Virus record (IMG/VR): IMGVR_UViG_3300013306_000057
Location: 1 to 22,725 of that record
From: a virus
DNA length: 22,725 nucleotides
Reading direction: 5' to 3' (one strand)
Shown here: in pieces, positions 15,492 to 22,725 of the stretch
Layout of the letters: each line of letters starts with the position of its first letter
How positions within the stretch are numbered: the stretch's first letter is position 1
Notes under the pieces: model-generated
What the model was told of the DNA's origin: nothing
The model's input: the letters and a program-made list of their open reading frames with translations, nothing else
The model's database searches: none
Made by a program: the position numbers and the translations under genes

Positions 15492-16002
15492 GGGCGAACT
15501 GGAAACGCTGATCGCGCTGATGCGCAGCGTCTGCCCGCGCCACGTCATCGAATTCGGCGTCAATGTCGGCCGCACCGCCAAGGCAATCATGGCAAACGTG
15601 GCCGGGATCGAATGTTATATCGGCATCGATGTCGCGCCAGAGTATGTGCCGGCCAAGGCGGTGCAACGCCAGGAAGTCCCGGCCGATCCTGGCGCATTGG
15701 TCTTGTCCGATCCGCGCTTTGATTTGATCGTCAGGCCGCGCGGCTCGCTGGATTTGTCCGCGGACGAGCTTGCGCCATGCGATGCTGTTTTCATCGACGG
15801 CGATCATGGCCGCGAAGCCGTCCTGCACGACACCGCCTTGGCGCGGGCGCTGGTGCGTAAGGGCGGAATCATCGTGTGGCACGACTATCACCAGCTCGGC
15901 ACCGTGGACGTTAAGGACGTGCTCGACGAGATGCATCGGGCGGGCGATGACATTGTTCGCGTCGACGGTACCTGGCTTGCCTTTGAACGGGTGCCAGGAT
16001 GA
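15412..16002 (+). CDS. Class I SAM-dependent methyltransferase
   Basis: Protein of 196 aa. Motif I is E47-F-G-V-N-V-G-R-T-A (SAM-binding strand and Gly loop). A GIDV strand end follows near residue 70, then FIDGDH (D129, D131, H132) and IIVWHDY (D158). This DGDH/HDY layout is typical of methyltransferases that act on sugars or small molecules. The start chosen is ATG 15412, with GAGGAG 13 nt upstream, giving an 80-nt overlap with the glycosyltransferase gene. A later ATG at 15484 would give an 8-nt overlap but has no visible ribosome site. It would add a methyl group to a glycan made by its neighbours; this target is inferred. Confidence 0.75.
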   Translation: MLPSISQYHLDVRPIDWNGLPRRFMNKGELETLIALMRSVCPRHVIEFGVNVGRTAKAIMANVAGIECYIGIDVAPEYVPAKAVQRQEVPADPGALVLSDPRFDLIVRPRGSLDLSADELAPCDAVFIDGDHGREAVLHDTALARALVRKGGIIVWHDYHQLGTVDVKDVLDEMHRAGDDIVRVDGTWLAFERVPG

Positions 16003-16328
16003 TCGATTACAGCGCGCTGCTCTATGATCCGGTCTATGCCGAGATCGGCGTACCGGCGACGATGGACGGGACAGCTATCACCGTGATCGACGATACGCGG
16101 CCGAAGGTGATACCGGCCGGGATGGCGGACGTGCGCGGCATGGGGCCGGGCGCGTTTGCGCGCATCCCGGAACTGGAAGCAAACGAGATCGCTCGCGACG
16201 ACTGGCAGGACGCATTGTTGGTGTTTAACGGGGGATCGTGGCTGGTGCGCTCTTATGAATTGCGCGGTAGCCCGAACGGCGAGAATCTTGGCGAGGTGCG
16301 GTTCCTGCTGAAAGCAGTCGATGACTGA
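15999..16328 (+). CDS. Head-tail joining (stopper-type) protein
   Basis: Protein of 109 aa that starts in an ATGA overlap with the methyltransferase and ends with an 8-nt overlap into the next gene. Its short beta-rich sequence (IDYSALLYDPVYAEIGVPAT at the start, then FNGGSWLVRSYELRGSPNG near the end) matches the usual size and position of head-closure proteins, which seal the portal-connector channel and bind the tail. Assigned from length, fold pattern and gene order between connector and tail terminator. Confidence 0.65.
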   Translation: MIDYSALLYDPVYAEIGVPATMDGTAITVIDDTRPKVIPAGMADVRGMGPGAFARIPELEANEIARDDWQDALLVFNGGSWLVRSYELRGSPNGENLGEVRFLLKAVDD

Positions 16329-16758
16329 TATTCGCGAGGGCATCCTGGCGCGGCTGGTTGAGGTGGTGGCTACCGTCCCGAACCTGCGCACAGTCAGGCG
16401 CAACGATACCGATTATTTCAGTGCTCTCATGCCGGCCGCATTTGTACTCGACGGCGACGAAGATGTCGTCGCAGGCAACGACGGATCGCGCCCATCCAAT
16501 CGTCCCATGCTGGTGGAGATGGCGCCTGAAATTCACATCATCGAGCAGTCCGATGCGATCGGCTCCGACCTTACCGCATTCCGGCGTGAATTGATGAAAC
16601 TGGTATTGGCCGACGCCACGCTAAATAGCCTGACAGGCAGCAACGGGGCAATCCAGTATCTCGGATGTGACAGCAGCTTTGGCTGGCTCGAAAAGCAGTA
16701 TGGCGGACTCCAGATCCGCTTCAGGTTCAAGTACCCGCTGAAACCCGACGATTTCTAA
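16321..16758 (+). CDS. Tail terminator/completion protein (putative)
   Basis: Protein of 145 aa located between the stopper-type protein and the tail tube gene, the standard site of tail terminator proteins. It starts with a helix (DIREGILARLVEVVATVPNL), continues with beta strands (PMLVEMAPEIHIIEQ), a helix (DLTAFRRELMKLVL) and a final strand pair (GLQIRFRFKYPL). That is the alpha/beta order of lambda gpU-type proteins. These cap the tail tube and join it to the head. It ends in TAA 15 nt before the tube start. Confidence 0.65.
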   Translation: MTDIREGILARLVEVVATVPNLRTVRRNDTDYFSALMPAAFVLDGDEDVVAGNDGSRPSNRPMLVEMAPEIHIIEQSDAIGSDLTAFRRELMKLVLADATLNSLTGSNGAIQYLGCDSSFGWLEKQYGGLQIRFRFKYPLKPDDF

Positions 16759-16773
16759 AAGGAGAATACCGCC

Positions 16774-17301
16774 ATGCCTACGTCGCCTAATGTCAACAAC
16801 TACCATATTGGAAAAGGAATTGTTTCCTTCAAGGAAGTCGGCGAGAGTGTCTACCGCGACCTCGGCAACGCTCCATCCTTTGTCTATACACCAGCCATCG
16901 AAAAGCTGGAGCACTTCTCATCGAGGGAGGGCGTCAAGACCAAGGACTTCACGGCGGTCACGAAGATTTCCGCGACCATCAAGGTTACCATCGACGAGAT
17001 CACCGGGGAGAATCTCGCCTACTTCGCGCTCGCAGAGCTGGGCACCGACACCGATGGCAACACCACTCTGGAGGGCCTGAAGAAAACCGAATTCGTCGGC
17101 GACATCAGGGTGGTCGGCACCAACGACATCGGCCAGAAGGTAGACTTCGACGCCACCGTCTCGTTCATCCCGGAGGGCGACTTCTCGTTCATCACCGCCG
17201 AGGATGCTTTCACGGAACTGACCATCACCGCCGAGGTGCAGCGCGATAGCAATGGCAGTTTCGGTGTCTGGACTGTGCGCGATGAAGTGGTGAGCGCGTG
17301 A
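16774..17301 (+). CDS. Major tail tube protein
   Basis: Protein of 175 aa with the beta-sandwich pattern of siphovirus tail tube proteins: an early HIGKGIVSFKEVGES strand pair, KISATIKVTIDEITGENLAY, DFDATVSFIPEGDFSF, and ELTITAEVQRDSNGSFGVW. The order tail terminator, tube, two chaperones, tape measure is canonical. A strong AAGGAGA lies 8 nt upstream, consistent with high copy number. The stop TGA shares its A with the ATG of the chaperone gene. Confidence 0.85.
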   Translation: MPTSPNVNNYHIGKGIVSFKEVGESVYRDLGNAPSFVYTPAIEKLEHFSSREGVKTKDFTAVTKISATIKVTIDEITGENLAYFALAELGTDTDGNTTLEGLKKTEFVGDIRVVGTNDIGQKVDFDATVSFIPEGDFSFITAEDAFTELTITAEVQRDSNGSFGVWTVRDEVVSA

Positions 17302-17765
17302 TGGCAGACCTTCTGGACATTGTGCCTGCAACGGCGGTCGAGGTAGTGCATATTGCCGACAATCAGCGCATCAAAGTTCGCGGCTTGCCTGGTTCAGAAA
17401 TTGCAGCCATTGTGGCGAGATTCCCAAACGTGGTCGCGGTGTTAACCGGCGCTGCCGGCGACAACGCGATTGCGCTGTACGGCATGGCCTGTGGCCCGAT
17501 CATTGCCGCCGGTTGCGGTCATCCCGGCAACGAGAAGGCGGAGACGATTGCAAATTCGTTGTTGCTCGAGGACCAGGCCAAATTGATCAAGGCCATCATT
17601 GGCTTATCGTTCCCAAACGGGTTCGGCCCCATCATGGAGACCATCGCGACTCTCATGACCGGGGCAGCAGACGAAAAGTCAAAACCAGTTCGGGTCCGCT
17701 TGAAGACATCGCAATCGGCATCACCGCCCTCATCCGACGCGGATTCCCACCGGATTATGCAATGA
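17301..17765 (+). CDS. Tail assembly chaperone, gpG-like short product
   Basis: Protein of 154 aa with a helical core (residues about 25-115: EIAAIVARFPNVVAVLTG, then NSLLLEDQAKLIKAIIGL). The Ser/Lys-rich C-terminal tail follows the point where the longer product would leave the frame. The gpG protein coats the tape measure protein during tail assembly and is not part of the virion. The start is ATG 17301, sharing its A with the tube gene TGA. A second reading, by a -1 shift near 17672-17684, extends the protein (next entry). Confidence 0.78.
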   Translation: MADLLDIVPATAVEVVHIADNQRIKVRGLPGSEIAAIVARFPNVVAVLTGAAGDNAIALYGMACGPIIAAGCGHPGNEKAETIANSLLLEDQAKLIKAIIGLSFPNGFGPIMETIATLMTGAADEKSKPVRVRLKTSQSASPPSSDADSHRIMQ

Positions 17766-17917
17766 CGCTGACGCCGCGGCAGATCGCGGCTTATCTGGAA
17801 TTCAACGACAAGATCGATCGCATCGAGCGCGCCCATGCTCTGGTGGTCGCAGCGACCGGCGCGCAGGGCGACCAGAAGGCTATCGAGAAGGCGCTGAAGG
17901 AATTATCTGCGGGGTAG
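17301..17917 (+). CDS. gpG-gpT fusion tail chaperone by -1 frameshift
   Basis: The frame one base back of gpG is open through the gpG end and encodes a coherent segment (EDIAIGITALIRRGFPPDYA, then TLTPRQIAAYLEFNDKIDRI) that ends with TAG at 17915-17917. A -1 shift at the Lys codon in CGAAAAG (17672-17678), or at A-AAA (17681-17684), would join the two and give about 205 aa. This is the arrangement of gpG/gpGT in lambda-like phages, where the longer form binds both tape measure and tube protein. An alternative is separate translation of a 51-aa protein from ATG 17762, overlapping the gpG TGA. The open, protein-like upstream frame makes the shift more likely. The exact site is uncertain. Confidence 0.7.
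17672..17684 (+). promoter_or_regulatory. Candidate -1 ribosomal frameshift site
   Basis: In the gpG frame, GAA-AAG-TCA-AAA offers two Lys codons whose tRNA can re-pair one base back (A-AAG at 17675-17678 and A-AAA at 17681-17684). It is not a perfect X-XXY-YYZ heptamer. A shift here leads straight into the open gpT frame. Confidence 0.45.
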
Positions 17918-17932
17918 ATCGGTTAAACATTA

Positions 17933-18481
17933 ATGGCTGAGTTTAAGGTCACAAACAACGGGCCGGACTGGCTGCAGGCAATGCGCGACAAGCACAAGCC
18001 GGTAGCCGAGGCGGCGGTTGCCGCGCTGCGAGAGACCGCCGCCAACGCGGTGCAGGAAGGTCGCCAGGACATTGCCGCCGCCGGCCGCTTTGGTCCGCAA
18101 TGGCAAAAGGGATTGCAGTTTCTAACCAAGGGCGCCAACAAAGGCGGCACACCGTCGCTGCAGGCCGAGGCCATCATCTTCCACAAGTTCGCCATCGCCG
18201 GCATATTCGAGCAGGGCGGGATGATTTCAGGCAAGCCGCTGCTGTGGATACCGACCACGCGAGGCGGGCCGCCGCCGAAGAAGTCTGGAAAGAAATTGTT
18301 CTCGGCCACAGTGCGCGGCCAACCGATGATGTTCGATGCCGCCGACCGCGACCGCAACAAGAAGCCGCTCTATGTCGGCGTGCCTCAGGTTCACATCCGC
18401 AAACTGTTCCACATCACCGCGATCGTTCAGAAGCACGTCAAGAACATCGGGCGTTTGTTCATCAAGCATTTCAAGGGATAG
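17933..18481 (+). CDS. Minor tail / tail-completion protein (putative)
   Basis: Protein of 182 aa. It has an N-terminal long helix (VAEAAVAALRETAANAVQEG), an aromatic basic middle (GRFGPQWQKGLQF), a strand rich in Gly and Pro (SGKPLLWIPTTRGGPPPK) and a basic C-terminal helix (AIVQKHVKNIGRLFIKHF). This resembles phage tail-completion or HK97 gp10-like proteins. The ribosome site is weak, so translation may depend on read-through from the chaperone gene 15 nt before. It precedes the tape measure gene by 3 nt. Confidence 0.55.
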   Translation: MAEFKVTNNGPDWLQAMRDKHKPVAEAAVAALRETAANAVQEGRQDIAAAGRFGPQWQKGLQFLTKGANKGGTPSLQAEAIIFHKFAIAGIFEQGGMISGKPLLWIPTTRGGPPPKKSGKKLFSATVRGQPMMFDAADRDRNKKPLYVGVPQVHIRKLFHITAIVQKHVKNIGRLFIKHFKG

Positions 18482-18484
18482 AGA

Positions 18485-20242
18485 ATGGCCGAGAAACTAT
18501 CCATCACCATTGGCCTGGAAGGCGGCAAGGAGCTGCAGCGGCAGCTTGCCGACATCGGAAAAGCGGGGCAGCAAGCATTTCTAGAGATTCAAAAAGCAGC
18601 TGAAAAGGCTGGCGGGTTTACCAAGCTCGACCCAGCCCAGGTCGTAGCCTTCACCGACAAACTCAAAAGCATGGGCATCGTCGGCGAGCAGGCTTTCAAC
18701 CAGATCAGTAGCGCGCTCGCCTCCGCCACCCGCACCGAACGGCTGGTCGGCGCTGTGCAGGCGGTCGAAAACGGGTTTGCGAGCCTGGCCTCCGGTGCTG
18801 CCGCGTTTGCCCGCGCGCTGGGGCCGATCGGAGCGACGGCCGGCCTCGCGCTGGGGGGCATCGTCAAGGTGGCGGCCGACGCCGCCAGTGCCATCCACAA
18901 GGCCGACACCGAGGCGATCAAGCTCGGGATCTCGATTTCGAAGTTCGATCAATTGAAGCAGAGTTTCGAAAGGGCAGGTTTTTCGGCCGGCGCGATCGCC
19001 GACGGCATCACGCACGCCAAGGAGGTGATCGACAAGTTCAATCTCGACCGGGTCGAAACGCTGTTCAAGATCGCGTCCGAGACCGCCGATCGCTCGACGA
19101 GCAACTTCACGCGGGCGGTGGACATGCTGAAGCAGATGGCGCAGGGCCTGGGCACAACCGCGGAGGGGGCCCGGGCGGCGCAGGAGGCGCTGGTGAAACT
19201 CGGCGCGGCGAATATTGCCCCTGATGTCAGTATCGGTGGTGTGAGACTTCCCGAGCTGGAGCGGATGTTCATTCGGCTCGGTGTCACCGTCACCGATACT
19301 GCGGGGACCATAACCCAATTCGTCGAGAAGATGCGGCTGCTGCCCGACAGCACGCAGCGCACGGCCGATGCGATTACGGTTTTTGGTCAAAAGGCGGGGG
19401 TGGAGTTTATCCAGATCCTGCGCAACGGGGGGATTGGCCTCGACGAGTTCATGAAGAAAATGGGATTGCTGACGCAGGAGAGTGCCAACGCGGCCAACAA
19501 GGCGGAGCAGGACTGGAATCGGGTGGGGTCTGCCTGGGAACGGCTGAAAACCACGTTGGGGGCGACGCTGCTGGTCAACGTGCCGACCAACCTGCAATCG
19601 ACGCTGGATGCCATCAACGCGCTGCTGGTGGCTGACAACTGGGTCAAGTGGGGGCAGCAGGCATCAACTGCGATCGGCGGCGTGATTTCACAGTTCGACC
19701 AACTCTCCCTTGCGGCGGGCGACGCGCTCTGGGCTGGTTTCAAGACTGCCGGCCAGGCGGCCATCGACGCGATCGGTGCTTCGATCGACTGGCTGATCGG
19801 CAAGATTGCGGCCGTAGCGAAGGCGATGCGCGGGATCGCCGCAGGTGGCGGCGAACCCGGCTCGGTCACGCCGGCGCCGGGCAATGCCAGCGGCGGCTAC
19901 ATCCGGGGTCCCGGCACGGCAACCAGCGACAGCATCCTGGCGCGGCTTTCCAATGGCGAGTTCGTCGTGTCGGCGCGTGCCGTCCAGCATTGGGGCGTCG
20001 GTTTCCTTTCGAGCCTCAACAATCTGCAAACGCCACGGTTCAGCATGGGCGGGTTGGCGCAGATGCCGCGGTTTGCCGCTGGAGGGTTGGTTGGTGGTAT
20101 GCCGCACCTCGGCACCGTGGACTTGACCACTAATCACGGCCTCGTGCGGGTCGCGGTCGACGACGGCGGGCTGAAGCAACTGCGCAAGGCGGCTGTGATG
20201 CGGAACATGGGCGCCGATCGCAAGCCTGGCTGGGTGCGGTGA
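18485..20242 (+). CDS. Tape measure protein
   Basis: Protein of 585 aa that fixes tail length and aids DNA entry. The N-terminus (KLSITIGLEGGKELQRQLAD) and long helical, Ala/Lys/Gln-rich body are typical. A hydrophobic Gly/Ala-rich stretch (residues about 98-135) is suited to membrane insertion. The C-terminus has GGYIRGPGTATSDSILARL followed by SNGEFVVSARAV (about 470-505), a common end of tape measure proteins. AGGGA lies 6 nt before the ATG. At about 0.15 nm per residue, a rule of thumb from lambda-like phages, it predicts a short tail of roughly 85-90 nm. It ends in a GTGA overlap. Confidence 0.9.
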   Translation: MAEKLSITIGLEGGKELQRQLADIGKAGQQAFLEIQKAAEKAGGFTKLDPAQVVAFTDKLKSMGIVGEQAFNQISSALASATRTERLVGAVQAVENGFASLASGAAAFARALGPIGATAGLALGGIVKVAADAASAIHKADTEAIKLGISISKFDQLKQSFERAGFSAGAIADGITHAKEVIDKFNLDRVETLFKIASETADRSTSNFTRAVDMLKQMAQGLGTTAEGARAAQEALVKLGAANIAPDVSIGGVRLPELERMFIRLGVTVTDTAGTITQFVEKMRLLPDSTQRTADAITVFGQKAGVEFIQILRNGGIGLDEFMKKMGLLTQESANAANKAEQDWNRVGSAWERLKTTLGATLLVNVPTNLQSTLDAINALLVADNWVKWGQQASTAIGGVISQFDQLSLAAGDALWAGFKTAGQAAIDAIGASIDWLIGKIAAVAKAMRGIAAGGGEPGSVTPAPGNASGGYIRGPGTATSDSILARLSNGEFVVSARAVQHWGVGFLSSLNNLQTPRFSMGGLAQMPRFAAGGLVGGMPHLGTVDLTTNHGLVRVAVDDGGLKQLRKAAVMRNMGADRKPGWVR

Positions 20243-20688
20243 CAATGCTCGTAGACAATAACTTCACGCTCCTGGTCATGACGCCGATCGGAGTTCCACT
20301 CTATTCGGCGCGCGGGCTGACGCAGACCCTGACGCCAGTGCAAGAAGCCAAGCCGGCACCTCAACGCACCATCAACGGCGAGGCGCGGTTTCTCGGCGGC
20401 TCGCAAATGCGCAAGTACGAGTCCACCATCACCTGCACCGACCAGAACGCACCGCCATTCGACGGGCTGTGGCCGGGCGAGGAAATCGTGGTCGAGTGCG
20501 TCTGCGAGCTTTCCTACAAGACCAGCGGAGGAGGACCGGATCGCGGCGCGGTCACCGGTTCGTCGCGCACGGTAGGCGACTTCACGCTGTACCGCCCGAT
20601 CATGAATTCTATGGTGGTGGACTACAATCAGTCGTTTGCCGAATACCCGCACGACTATCAATGGCAGCTAACACTGACGGAGAAATAG
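20239..20688 (+). CDS. Small tail protein after the tape measure (149 aa)
   Basis: Protein of 149 aa with a GTG start in a GTGA overlap (an ATG at 20245 is the alternative). It is beta-rich with a repeated polar pattern (TLLVMTPIGVPLYSARGLTQ at the start, DFTLYRPIMNSMVVDYNQ near the end). Its place directly after the tape measure matches distal tail proteins that seed the tail tip. I do not recognise a specific family. The next start is 2 nt after its TAG. Confidence 0.6.
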   Translation: MTMLVDNNFTLLVMTPIGVPLYSARGLTQTLTPVQEAKPAPQRTINGEARFLGGSQMRKYESTITCTDQNAPPFDGLWPGEEIVVECVCELSYKTSGGGPDRGAVTGSSRTVGDFTLYRPIMNSMVVDYNQSFAEYPHDYQWQLTLTEK

Positions 20689-20689
20689 C

Positions 20690-22725
20690 GTGCCGGTGGC
20701 ATCGCCATTTTTCTTTGCGTGGGTAGCGGAGACCGAGACCACCTTTGGGCCTGAACACCACCGGATGGATGAGTATATCTTTTCGGCCAAGCGCGTCTTG
20801 ACGGAGGGCGAGAAGCCGAAGCTCGAACTGGTGATCGAAAATCCGTATGTCGGGCTGTTGAGCGCGCTGCGCCAGCAATGGGCGTGGTTCGCGTGGAGCG
20901 ACGGCACCACCGTGCATCCGCTGTTCTTCGGCCGCGTGGTCGGCATTCCGTCCGATCTGCAGGCCGAGACCATTGTCGTTAGCCTGATTGCCTGGCCGTC
21001 AAACTACGTGAGCCAGTTGCAGCAGGTCGCCGAGGCCCTGAAATACCCGCCGTTCTACGATCCGGTGTTCACCGACGTGGCGCTACGCGACAATCCGCTG
21101 GCGATCTTCGAATCGCATTCCAGGATGATCGTGGTCGATCCGGTGACGCTTACAGTGAGCTCCAGTGACATCCTCGACGCCGAGGACGGCAACGTCGACT
21201 TTACCGGCGACGATCATTTCTATGACAATCTGAACATCTCTCCCGGCGCGGTGCCGAAGACCGTGGTGCATGTCGATGCCCAGGTCGCGTGGACCCAGAC
21301 CGCGCGCGGCTATGTCGACATGGGCAACAACACGTTCCGGAGCTATTCGGGCGACGGCATCCTTGGCGACTGGCCAAAGCCGGGGGCAACGGTTGCGCCG
21401 GGACTGACCGCGTTCACGGCGACCGCCATCGACGCCTCGGGCATCTCCAATGCGTTGACCGGAAGCTATTCGTATTCATGGACCAACACGGCAAAAGAAC
21501 ACAGCGACGGCGACGGGTTAAGCACCAACATCAACCAGACCATCCCGCAGATCAGTGGCGGAATAAGCCAGGTTCTCACCTTCAAACAGCAAAGCGGCGT
21601 GCTTGATCCCTTCGCCACCGATGGCAACGGCGATCCGGCACCGTTGAACATTCCGCCCAGTCTCAATGTGACGATGGTGTATGCGGCGGCCTACAGCGTC
21701 AAGACCTCGCTGGTTCTCGAATACCAGGCCGAGCGGCCGCATACCGAGCGGGTAATATTCAGACTCTTCGCCGACGTGCAGCCGACCACACTCGATCCGT
21801 TAATTTCCGAGGACAGCGAGACCCTGAACATCTCCGGGTCCGATGTCGGGATGCCGATCGTTGATCTCTTGAACTGGACCACCGTTGCCGGCACCGCCGT
21901 TGCAGTCGGCACCGTGATCTTTCCCGATGATCCGCATTTCCCCGGCAACAAGACCGCGCAGAGATGCATCACCGCTGGCACCACCGGCACGGTTGAACCC
22001 GATTTCAGCGACGTGGCCGGCGAAACCACCGCAGACGGCAGCGCGGTATGGTCGAGCCTTAGCACCGCAGCACCGACCGAGAGCGCGCCGGACTGGACCG
22101 GTGTCAGCCTGGTGCCGCTGGGTGCCACCATCCTGCCGCGGCGCCCGATCTACACGACCTGGTTTGCCTTCACCCAGGGCGGCCGGGCCACCATTCCGCA
22201 GACCGGCACCTCGGTGAGCGAAGGCACCATCATCCAGGCGTCGAACGGTTCATTCCAGGTCTGCACCCAAGGCGGCACGACGGCTGGCGGCGGCGGTGGC
22301 AACCTGTCGGAGCCCGCGTTTGCCACCAGTTGGGGCGCGACGACATCGGATGGCTCGGCGATATGGAAGTCGCTCGGCCTTGCGTTGCCGACCGGCAGCG
22401 CGTTCTTTGTGGCGACCACCGGCGGCACCACCGGCGCGCAGCACGTCATTCCGCCGTTCAACAACAATCTGAACGCCACCACGAGCGACGGCAGCGTGGT
22501 CTGGACCAACATCGGCAGCGGCAGCATCCCGATCGGCGGCACACCCGGCAACGTCATCGGCGGTTCCTATTTTGCCTCCGACCGCGGTCAGTGGAGCGTT
22601 CAGCATCTGATCTGCCGGGCGCGGGCACGGCTGCGCTATGCCTCGCGGGCGGTGACCACGTCGTTTGATACCAGCTTCGCGCGCGGCATCGGATTGACGC
22701 TGCGCAAGAGCGTCACGCTGCACGA
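20690..22725 (+). CDS. Tail hub/baseplate protein, 3' end outside the window
   Basis: Partial gene, at least 678 aa, cut by the window end with no stop. The GTG start has CGGAGA 7 nt upstream. The first 140 residues (a FFFAWVAETETTFGPEHHRM start, then LFFGRVVGIPSDLQ and PLAIFESHSRMIVVD) look like a phage hub protein with its lysozyme- or receptor-facing ring. After a long beta region come three copies of a T-T-x-D-G-S-x-x-W repeat (see its entry), of the sort that binds sugars or spaces domains in tail proteins. The final residues (RARARLRYASRAVTTSFDT) return to a hub-like pattern. So an accessory region seems inserted in a hub. Role: tail tip attachment to the host surface. Confidence 0.7.
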   Translation, partial: MPVASPFFFAWVAETETTFGPEHHRMDEYIFSAKRVLTEGEKPKLELVIENPYVGLLSALRQQWAWFAWSDGTTVHPLFFGRVVGIPSDLQAETIVVSLIAWPSNYVSQLQQVAEALKYPPFYDPVFTDVALRDNPLAIFESHSRMIVVDPVTLTVSSSDILDAEDGNVDFTGDDHFYDNLNISPGAVPKTVVHVDAQVAWTQTARGYVDMGNNTFRSYSGDGILGDWPKPGATVAPGLTAFTATAIDASGISNALTGSYSYSWTNTAKEHSDGDGLSTNINQTIPQISGGISQVLTFKQQSGVLDPFATDGNGDPAPLNIPPSLNVTMVYAAAYSVKTSLVLEYQAERPHTERVIFRLFADVQPTTLDPLISEDSETLNISGSDVGMPIVDLLNWTTVAGTAVAVGTVIFPDDPHFPGNKTAQRCITAGTTGTVEPDFSDVAGETTADGSAVWSSLSTAAPTESAPDWTGVSLVPLGATILPRRPIYTTWFAFTQGGRATIPQTGTSVSEGTIIQASNGSFQVCTQGGTTAGGGGGNLSEPAFATSWGATTSDGSAIWKSLGLALPTGSAFFVATTGGTTGAQHVIPPFNNNLNATTSDGSVVWTNIGSGSIPIGGTPGNVIGGSYFASDRGQWSVQHLICRARARLRYASRAVTTSFDTSFARGIGLTLRKSVTLH
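21965..22516 (+). repeat. Three T-T-x-D-G-S-x-x-W repeats in the hub protein
   Basis: Three imperfect copies lie at about 21965-22060, 22259-22378 and 22409-22516. Each starts with Gly/Thr residues after a hydrophobic strand and ends in a D-G-S-x-(V/I)-W step (for example TTADGSAVWSSL, TTSDGSAIWKSL, TTSDGSVVWTNI). They are 32-40 residues long and separated by 10-65 residues of linker. Similar repeats occur in phage tail proteins; the ligand is unknown. Confidence 0.7.

Noticed and set aside
17762-17917. Separate 51-aa gene starting in an ATGA overlap with the gpG stop
   Set aside because: Possible, but the same frame continues upstream as convincing protein through the gpG end, so a -1 frameshift product is preferred. 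It is kept as the alternative in that entry.
18581-19597. Long reverse-strand open frame (338 aa) opposite the tape measure gene
   Set aside because: It is the antisense shadow of a high-G+C coding region. Its composition (Arg, His, Gly, Leu-rich, no recognisable domain) is typical of such shadows, and it has no ribosome site.

Overview
This window is a contiguous, single-strand block of bacteriophage structural genes from a tailed, siphovirus-like phage or prophage. All 30 coding calls read on the + strand. Genes are packed end to end with stop/start overlaps (ATGA, GTGA, TGATG, TAATG), so most of the window looks like one or two polycistronic late operons. Base composition is high (about 60-65% G+C wherever I counted by hand). 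GTG and TTG starts are common, and the proteins resemble those of prophages of Alphaproteobacteria such as the Bradyrhizobium/Rhodopseudomonas group. The host assignment is an inference from style, not proven. No integrase, repressor, att site, tRNA, CRISPR or bacterial housekeeping gene is visible, so the window cannot tell prophage from free phage.

Layout. (1) 45-3499, DNA modification and packaging: a ParB-domain DNA methyltransferase, a 57-aa protein of unknown role, the small terminase subunit and the large terminase subunit. (2) 3511-8234, head: a fused HK97-type prohead protease plus major capsid protein with a strong internal translation start, a Rho-independent terminator, two small proteins, the portal, and two more small proteins. 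The portal lies after the capsid gene, unlike the common terminase-portal-protease-capsid order. (3) 8246-13257, about 5 kb of surface-type proteins: a Thr/Gly-rich beta protein, a Cys-rich small protein, a YkgJ-like cysteine-cluster protein, a large lectin/sialidase-like beta protein, another beta protein, a protein of ten tandem Gly-Ser-Tyr-Ala-Leu-Thr-Gly repeats, and a collagen-like fibre ending in a carbohydrate-binding-like module. (4) 13257-16758, the head-tail connector genes. They are split by a three-gene cassette: a DUF115/sialyltransferase-like protein, a GT9-like glycosyltransferase and a class I SAM methyltransferase. (5) 16774-22725, tail: tail tube protein, tail assembly chaperones with a probable -1 frameshift, a tail-completion protein, a short tape measure protein, a small tail protein, and the start of a large hub/baseplate protein cut by the window edge.

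How it fits together: the terminases load DNA through the portal into a capsid matured by the fused protease. The connector, stopper and terminator proteins join the head to a non-contractile tail built on the tape measure. The most distinctive part is the pairing of a surface-protein cluster with a glycan-transfer and methylation cassette inside the head-tail joining region. I propose, as inference, that this is a virion-decoration system in which phage-encoded enzymes glycosylate and possibly methylate the repetitive surface proteins, or alternatively alter the host surface glycan.
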